Part shown: positions 57,902 through 64,000 of the stretch, piece by piece | Position numbering within the stretch: position 1 is the first letter of the stretch | Layout of the letters: every line of letters begins with the position of its first letter | From: Andrena cerasifolii | Lineage: Eukaryota > Arthropoda > Insecta > Hymenoptera > Andrenidae | Length of the DNA: 64,000 nt | Assembly: GCF_050908995.1 (NCBI RefSeq) | Contig: NC_135122.1 | Location: 961,001-1,025,000 of the forward strand | Reading direction: 5' to 3' | Translations under genes and position numbers: made by a program | The notes under the pieces: model-generated | What the model saw: only the letters and a program-made list of their open reading frames with translations | Told to the model about the DNA's origin: nothing | Database searches by the model: none

Positions 57902-59722
57902 CTATACAATTTTCATTTCAAAATCGGTTTCGAACACACTCGATTCCTTAACTTTAGTGTAATCCAGATTATACAGATCTTTAATCTTTTTAATTACTTC
58001 GTCATCAAGTTTCAAATTTATCTGTAAATTTTTCCGTGTCGTGTTCAGGTTATTAACACACTCAATGTTCATTGTCTGACTTATCCCGCAATCCAATTCG
58101 GTCGCCGGTGCTTCTTGCACTCTCCTCGTAACTACACGGTTTCCATTCAACATGACTTCAACCGACGAATGGGACGAAAAATCTCTTCCAAGTATGGCCA
58201 TAAATGCCATTGTATCATCGGGTACAATATAAAATTTCAATTTAATCGGAACACCCTCAATTTCAACCACGTGATAAAAATTGCCCAGAATTTGCAAACG
58301 TGAACCGTTGATTCCGCAAAAGTCTTGTTCGGTTCCCGTTACCGGTGTTCGCGCATCAAGAGGTACAAAACTATTTTTAATTAGACTAATCGGCAATCCG
58401 GAGTCCAACATTGCGCTTATTGTATACTTACAACTATGTCCGCTTTTATCAAAAACAGTGTAACTCAACGAAACCATATACGGCGCACTGAGGACCTCTG
58501 GTTGCACCACGTTCGCCGACGTCGTTGCGCTGGGCTCCCCCGCCGTGCTGCTTTCCCCTCGCCGATTCGATGCTCGTTGTGGACAATCAGCTATACGATG
58601 CGACGTTGACCCACACTCGAAGCAGGTTCCTCGTTGCCTCTTCGGTTTTGGACATTTTGTAGAAATGTGCCCGACTTCCTGGCAATTGAAACATTTCACA
58701 GGCTTCCTCGGCGGCAGCGAAGAAACTTTTTCCTTTTCCTTGCCGCTACTGCCCTTAATCTCTTTTTTCTCCTTTGTATCCCGATCGGCTGATTTTCGCG
58801 CTTCCAGCGAAATTTTCTCAAGCGCTCCCAACAGCTCCCCCGTTGTCTTGAAACACATCATACGAGCATGATCTCGCAGCGGAACGTCTGGCACCCCGTC
58901 TATTAAATAGTCAACCACTTCTGCGCTCGGTATCGGTACTTGGTTTGCCAGGATTAATTTGTCGTGGTAATAATCCGTGAATTTTTCCCCAGATTTCCAC
59001 GTCCTATCCTGAAATTCCTGGCGAAGCGCTACTTGAGTGGGTCGATAATCAAACATAATTTTCATTTCCCCTAACAAGTCGACAATTGTCAGGGTGAGGT
59101 GTTCCGCTTTCGAATGAAACCAACTCGCAGCGCGGCCCTTGAGTTTTGAGCTGATCAACACCCGCGATGCATTCTCGTGCAACTGGTATGACGTACGCAA
59201 AAGATCCACTTGCTGTTCCCATTTCCAGAAAGTATTATCGTTCCCGTCGAACTCACGCAGGAGGTCACCGATCACCCGTATGCTTAAATTATCGGTTGCC
59301 GTCCTCCGGGAATCCATACTCCCTGTACTTCCCGTTCTTGTCGAATCCGTCGATGGATTTCGCGAGCCTGCGGACTCTCGTCGGAAAAGTTCCACTTCTC
59401 TTTGCAGGATATCCCTTTCTCGCCGCAGTAGTTCCATTTCTCTACGAACAGGATCATCCAACTGCTGCTGTACCTCTGCTTGACTAACATGGAGGTGCCC
59501 CTCACTTCGAAGAGTCGTCGATTCTTCCGCCGCTGCTCTGCGTCGCGCTTCTTCGTCTCGAGCAGTTCGCTCGGCTACCCACGAATTTTCCTCCGCTATA
59601 CTTTGCCAAATATTAGCATCACACTGCTCTAGTCTACTAATCAAGTCGGCCTTAGTACCCGTTGTTACTAAATTCCGCACACGCAAGAATTCTTTCAATT
59701 CTGCCACTGTATAATTGTACAT
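57902..59722 (-). CDS. Gypsy gag-protease (606 aa) ending at a premature TAG
   Basis: It starts with a SAP-like domain (VAELKEFLRVRNLVTTGTKA), then a coiled Glu/Arg-rich region, a retrotransposon-gag core (WFHSKAEHLTL), two CCHC knuckles (CFNCQEVGHISTKC, CFECGSTSHRIADC) near residues 340-380 and an aspartic protease with LDSGLPISLI near 440 (DSG in place of DTG). The pol frame continues directly after the TAG, so the ancestor probably had one gag-pol frame. Confidence 0.83.
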   Translation of the reverse strand: MYNYTVAELKEFLRVRNLVTTGTKADLISRLEQCDANIWQSIAEENSWVAERTARDEEARRRAAAEESTTLRSEGHLHVSQAEVQQQLDDPVRREMELLRRERDILQREVELFRRESAGSRNPSTDSTRTGSTGSMDSRRTATDNLSIRVIGDLLREFDGNDNTFWKWEQQVDLLRTSYQLHENASRVLISSKLKGRAASWFHSKAEHLTLTIVDLLGEMKIMFDYRPTQVALRQEFQDRTWKSGEKFTDYYHDKLILANQVPIPSAEVVDYLIDGVPDVPLRDHARMMCFKTTGELLGALEKISLEARKSADRDTKEKKEIKGSSGKEKEKVSSLPPRKPVKCFNCQEVGHISTKCPKPKRQRGTCFECGSTSHRIADCPQRASNRRGESSTAGEPSATTSANVVQPEVLSAPYMVSLSYTVFDKSGHSCKYTISAMLDSGLPISLIKNSFVPLDARTPVTGTEQDFCGINGSRLQILGNFYHVVEIEGVPIKLKFYIVPDDTMAFMAILGRDFSSHSSVEVMLNGNRVVTRRVQEAPATELDCGISQTMNIECVNNLNTTRKNLQINLKLDDEVIKKIKDLYNLDYTKVKESSVFETDFEMKIV

Positions 59723-59965
59723 GTTGCTCGGGAAACAAAATCCGACCGTGAACCAGAGTCAAATTCGAATCAATTCGCGCGACTACGCGTCATCCTCGTC
59801 CTCTGTCACAATTCACGTCGACCACAGCACAAACACAAATGTTTTTTCCCACAATACTGCCACAACACAATAGACAGTTCAATCCGTTCTATTTGGCACA
59901 AAGCTCACCATACCACTTCCCGTGATCACAATCGTTTTCTCCGTATTTTATCCCACTCCTGAATT

Positions 59966-60297
59966 ATAGGAAGGCAAATCACGGATAGAGCGTGATCAGG
60001 TGGTCACTCAATAACTGAGGAGAATAATATGTATAGTCCTTTAATAAAAATTGATCTCGCACGGGACGGTTTCTCCAGACAAAGTCTTTCGTCGATCGCC
60101 AACAGAGAACTGCTTCAAACGCAGTAAAAAATCTCCTCAACAGCTACATGACTCACAGCTATCACGCCGCCAATACGCCATCAATGGTCACTCGCTGTCT
60201 CGCTTGTTTATGGCACGGCTTGTAACCATACCCCTAAACTAACAGTCCTTCAAAGCGGTCGGCCGACGATCGGCCGACTGTATGGCTAATCTCCCAT
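59966..60297 (-). repeat. 5' LTR of the second Gypsy element (outer end truncated)
   Basis: Aligned with 52080-52410. The match stops at 60297, so the first part of this LTR is missing. The adjacent + strand ATCCCACTCCTGA at 59951 resembles part of a tRNA-Leu primer site. Confidence 0.75.
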
Positions 60298-61349
60298 CAA
60301 TGAATAGCATGGCAACTACTGTCGATTTTAAAGTATTACGAATGTCTTTCGCAAAAGATTGAAAAGAATCAAGGGAGATGTGTCTTCAGCGTACTTTCTT
60401 CACTAATGTGACTTGTTCTACGTTGCAAGCAATCGACTTTAATTTTCTTAATTCTTAATGCTATGTCCTTTGACAAATTTTGGCGATTTACCTTATTTGA
60501 CAAATTTCCAGAAACTTGTGCGAAAGAAGATGCTTCTCTGTCGAACCTTCTCCGGACAACTTCCAAGTCGGTGCGTCCCCTTCGTTTCTATAAGCTCTAC
60601 ATAAAAAGTCTATTAAAAAATTTTAGCGACTTACCTTGTTAATTTAGACAATAATTAGTGTCGTATTTAAAAAATGTTGACAACTTACCTTATTTGCCAC
60701 TTGGCAGGTTATGATGCATTGACACTAGCTAGGATACGTTTACCTTGACAGATGTGCTTCTCACACCGCACACAGCACCTTAAAAGCGCCCATTTTCGGC
60801 ATGTTTTCGGCCTCAGCGACTGAACGTTCCGATCTGTAACAAGGTGTCTTTAAGACACCTTTGGGATGCTGTGTAACTACACTGGCACCATCTATACAAA
60901 GTTTTAAAGGCGCCTTCAAGGCTCTTTTGAAGGACTTTCGACGGTCTTATAGGCGCTTTGGGGCGTCGCGTTGTTGGAAGCGTTGTCTTCCCCTCCCGAA
61001 AGCGAAGAGTGGGGGTCAGTCACGGAGCTGCTCCACGCTGCCCACGTATTCTCTCGACGACCAAGCACTTGTGCGCACGTACGGGCACAACGTGTGCATT
61101 TCTTTATAACCTCAAAATACAGTATTATTTTATTCCTCGACAACGAGTGATTATTATCCATCCCAATCTTCGACGTGCATCGCCTGCGGGAGTAGGGCCT
61201 CCTAGAATTATCTACGTGCCGGGTAACCCCTACATTGGTAACCCTGACGTGATATTACATCAGACTGTCAGAGACAGAATTTCGACGCCTCGCAGCGAGG
61301 ACTTCGTAGCCGAGACCACGAGGCGTTCGCCTTCGTCCAGGCGCCTTTG
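60298..61349. other. Intron sequence, no recognised gene
   Basis: Includes the palindrome AAGGTGTCTTTAAGACACCTT at about 60841-60862. Frames at 60861-61350 are open but GC-skewed by the neighbouring repeat and not convincing. Confidence 0.5.
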
Positions 61350-61480
61350 AGGCGCCTTTAAGACGCCTGTCAGTCATAATCCAGGCCTGATTAAGGCGCC
61401 TTTAGGACGCCTGTCAGTCCTAATCCAGACCTGATTAAGGCGCCTTTAAGACGCCTGACAGTCGTAAGTCAGGCCTGTCA
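61350..61480. repeat. 44-bp tandem repeat with internal palindromes
   Basis: About three units starting at 61349, 61393 and 61437, each with GGCGCCTTTAAGACGCCTG followed by CAGTC and CAGGCCTGA. Degenerate copies continue to about 61535. Confidence 0.85.
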
Positions 61481-61535
61481 GGCGCCTCGAGCGCCTTGGA
61501 CCAGGCGCCTGGACGGCGCCTTTAAGACGCCTGTG

Positions 61536-62444
61536 TGCTGTGTGGGTCTCTGTCTGGCTGTCACGTGACAACAATTTGTTACGCGATTGGACGAATGCTT
61601 CATCGAATGAACGACGTGCCTGAGAGACATTTTCTCACCCTTTCATATTCCCCTCTTGCCCACACTTGACGATGAGAAAATCTCTTAACATAAAATTCGG
61701 CAAATTGCAACTTTGCATTTAAATATCTCAGCTCATAAGGCACGTAGGAACAAAACGAAGACACCTTTCTGATGTAAATCAAACCCAAGCTACCCATTAA
61801 GATCATTCAAAATCTAATCGGATGAACCATTATTGAGATTCGATAATCGAAGAGTTCTTGATAGCTGGTCGTGGCGTAATATAGACACTGTGCTGTGTGT
61901 CTCGCCCTACGCATTTACTTGGCGCGAGACACTACCGTGTCTCTTGATTTAAAGTCAACTACTTCTAATTTGTCGTCCTATGCACCTTCTACCGTATTTG
62001 TTTTTTTTTTACAACTTTGTCGTCGTATTTCCTGTACGTAAGTATGCTTCTATAGTTCCTTGGAACTTATAGAACTATGTTTTATTAAAATTTCAGGTGT
62101 CGGAGGAATTATGAATATTACCACTTTCTACCACTCTATTTAGTTATCATAATGTACATCCCCCGTAATTTCACATAAACCACATCATATTTTAATTTGG
62201 CGTGGAATAAGCCATGGCTAATCTTTTCACGTTATGTAAATGTTATAAATATCTGTTTTAATAGATATAGTAGGTACATGTATATTGTATAATAGTTGAT
62301 GGAACAATAGCGACATTCACTCATTGACAAACAAAACAAAATCGGGCACACAACTACAACATTATATTTATTTCTATTAATGCATATTATATAACAAACT
62401 GAGAAGAAAGAAATAAAAAAATAGAATTTAAAACCATCTCGCAG
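61536..62444. other. Filamin intron, nothing recognised
   Basis: AT-rich. The acceptor CATCTCGCAG ends at 62444. Confidence 0.5.
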
Positions 62445-63014
62445 CGGCTCCGGTGAACAGTTTGCAGCAGTTTCGTGTGATAACCCAGGATGCAGGGAAT
62501 GCAGCGGACTTCCAAGTGACGATAACAGCCCCTTCGGGGAATCGCGTGAAGGCGCACGTAGTGCCGACTCATGAGGGTTACCTAGTGAACTTTACACCGA
62601 CAGAGCTTGGTGAATATTTCTTGGGAATTAGTTTCGGTGGAGAAGCAGTATCGAATCAGCCTTATCGATTGACATGTGTTCACGGGTCTGACCCTGGAAA
62701 GGTTCGAGCATCTGGGCCAGGGCTCTCGCATGGAATAGTACATAAACCAGCAGAGTTTGTAATCGATACTCGCGGAGCTGGGCAGGGAGGTCTCGGTGTC
62801 ACCGTCGAAGGTCCTTGTGAAGCTGCCATTAATTGTCGAGACAATGGTGATGGAACGTGTTCAGTTGCGTACCTACCAACTGAAGTTGGCGAATACGGCA
62901 TCAATATTACGTTTAACGATATTCACATTGCCGGCTCACCTTTCCAGGCAATCGTAGTAAAGGACACCGATGTGTCGAAGATCAAGGTCTCCGGGGATGG
63001 CATTCAACCGCACG
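62445..63014 (+). CDS. cher: Filamin internal exon (two repeats)
   Basis: The exon starts after CTCGCAG; its first two bases complete the codon split at 48450, giving T in LART-APVNSLQQF. It encodes one full filamin repeat (FRVITQDAGNAADFQV, GYLVNFTPTELGEYF) and a second (VRASGPGLSHGIVHKPAEF, DNGDGTCSVAYLPTEVGEY, AGSPFQAIVV) and ends in VSGDGIQPHG. The donor CACG/GTACCG at 63015 is weaker than the others, so the exact end is less sure. Reading on would meet a stop at 63053-63055 after 13 unrelated residues. Confidence 0.92.
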
Positions 63015-63705
63015 GTACCGTGGATCGTGTTTTTATGAAATTCTGCTTTGATTGATGAATTCTGAGTGGCTATTTCTATCCCAAACATTGCAGTGAAAAT
63101 GAATCGGACAGAATATCTCTAAGAAATTATAGCGACAAATGTGTTTTTCGTCTTGCGGTGAAAATGCATTTTTTTCTTTTAATAATTTATGAATTAATTT
63201 ATCAAGTTTAATTATTTAGCTTAATGGAAAAGTAGTGGGTAAAGAAACAATTAATCTCCTGATGCATATTCAGGAATAAAACAGAACAAGAATAAGGCCA
63301 TTGTTTCGCTTAAAATTAGTGTTTCTCATAATTACGCGGTAATTTTATGAACTTCAATATTTCTATGAGTTTAAATTCCAGCCTGATTTCTTGACATATG
63401 TTGTCAAGTTCGTGATTCTGAACAACAGTTCCCTCTAAACTTTTGGCACTCGGCTTTGGTTTACGAGATATTTGTAAAAAATTTACTTAACACTACGACT
63501 ACCGACGGTTTCACAGCCGACGGTATTAATATTGGTTGAGGCTAGGTGAGTGCGGGCGGGGGGGGGGGCGCATGCGGGCTCGTAATGCATGGTAGCGACC
63601 CGATGTGAGGTTGGGGATGTTCAAAATGAAACTGCGGTTACGAGCATCGCGCGATGAGGCCAATATCGCTATTGCTGTCAAGATCATCATTCTGAACACT
63701 TCCCT
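63015..63705. other. Filamin intron, dispersed repeat copy
   Basis: 63555-63655 is the partner of 50107-50198. A G-rich run at 63557-63568 precedes it. No gene. Confidence 0.5.
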
Positions 63706-63709
63706 TTAA

Positions 63710-63981
63710 CCCTCGGTTGTCACACTAGATCAAATTGACCCTGCAATTTTTTTAAGCAAAAAACTATTTGTCGGACCTCTTATTGCTTCAAAGCATGATG
63801 ACACTTTAAATGTTAAATTTCTACGATGGGCATATATTCTACAATGTTCAAACTTTATCTCAGAATTTTTGAGACTTAATTTAACAAATAGTTTTTAAAT
63901 AAAAACTGGTTGAAAATTGGCAGGGTCACATTGACTCAGTGTGACAACGAAGTTAGAAAAAGTAGGTGTGACAACCGAGGG
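63710..63981. mobile_element. 272-bp MITE with perfect ends and TTAA duplication
   Basis: The 16-bp perfect inverted ends CCCTCGGTTGTCACAC and complement are flanked by TTAA (63706-63709, 63982-63985). The interior is also partly palindromic (AGGGTCA near both ends). A piggyBac-type target. Confidence 0.88.
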
Positions 63982-64000
63982 TTAAACTTTTTGGCGATCG

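Larger units (their letters stand above)
52080..60297 (-). mobile_element. Second Ty3/Gypsy element, env-less, defective, split by a 2.9-kb insert
   Basis: On the - strand: LTR (60297-59966), gag-protease, RT, RNase H, integrase, LTR (52464-52080). The LTRs align over about 330 bp with around a dozen differences by eye. Breaks are an in-frame TAG at 57904-57902, the insert at 54697-57569, a small deletion after the RT core and an in-frame TAA at 53683-53681. Confidence 0.85.

Noticed and set aside
60861..61350. Overlapping frames before the 44-bp array
   Set aside because: Composition is driven by GGCGCC repeats. No protein features.
61350..61535. Possible CRISPR-like array
   Set aside because: Units are contiguous tandem repeats without unique spacers, in a eukaryotic genome.
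63015..63055. Continuation of the filamin frame to a stop
   Set aside because: After the conserved QPHG the residues no longer resemble filamin, and a splice donor lies at the change. It reads as intron.

Overview
The window is eukaryotic, almost certainly insect, DNA. Three spliced exons of a filamin gene (Drosophila cheerio type) lie on the + strand at 35255-35470, 48063-48450 and 62445-63014. Their phases agree across two giant introns (12.6 and 14.0 kb). Nearly everything else is mobile DNA inside and upstream of that gene. Hymenoptera (ant or wasp) is my best guess from the element mix, but that is inference.

Region 1-5831: a BEL/Pao retrotransposon on the - strand. Its gag-pol frame is uninterrupted from 4668 to the left edge, with a tRNA-Tyr primer site and a 692-bp 5' LTR. 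Region 5832-7300: a possible small three-exon gene and a minisatellite. Region 7306-9729: a compact cluster of - strand genes from a Polinton/adinto-like viral element, including an intact double-jelly-roll capsid-like ORF. A 13.8-kb env-bearing Ty3/Gypsy (errantivirus-like) element interrupts it at 9718-23552. That element runs on the - strand with gag, pol and env broken by frameshifts and a stop. Its 3' part contains an opposite-strand remnant of a second env element, and two copies of a conserved CxxC..CxxC module. One copy is an exon of a candidate spliced - strand gene with its own TATA box.

Region 23553-35200: further element genes (a two-exon gene at 25757-26340), a possible solo LTR with a CATA duplication, a 3.4-kb long-inverted-repeat transposon with a TTA duplication carrying half of a hAT transposase, and a MITE 61 bp before a filamin exon. 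Region 36400-40800: a second Polinton-like gene block with packaging ATPase, an insect-element family protein and a short coiled-coil-like protein. It is cut by a 1.17-kb foldback element and a non-LTR fragment. Since a filamin exon separates the two blocks, they are separate insertions.

Region 41200-47200: decayed elements (LTR-like sequence, pogo-like fragments, a non-LTR RT pseudogene, a 108-bp-arm palindrome). Region 48600-49720: a foldback TTAA element with another MITE nested inside it. Region 52080-60297: a second Gypsy element, with its RT split by a 2.9-kb TTAA-flanked element. Region 60300-64000: a 44-bp minisatellite, the third filamin exon and a 272-bp TTAA MITE.

The most interesting candidate is the codon-conserved CxxC..CxxC module and its spliced gene at 10793-11693. 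All coordinates of spliced genes are inferred from splice consensus and phase only.
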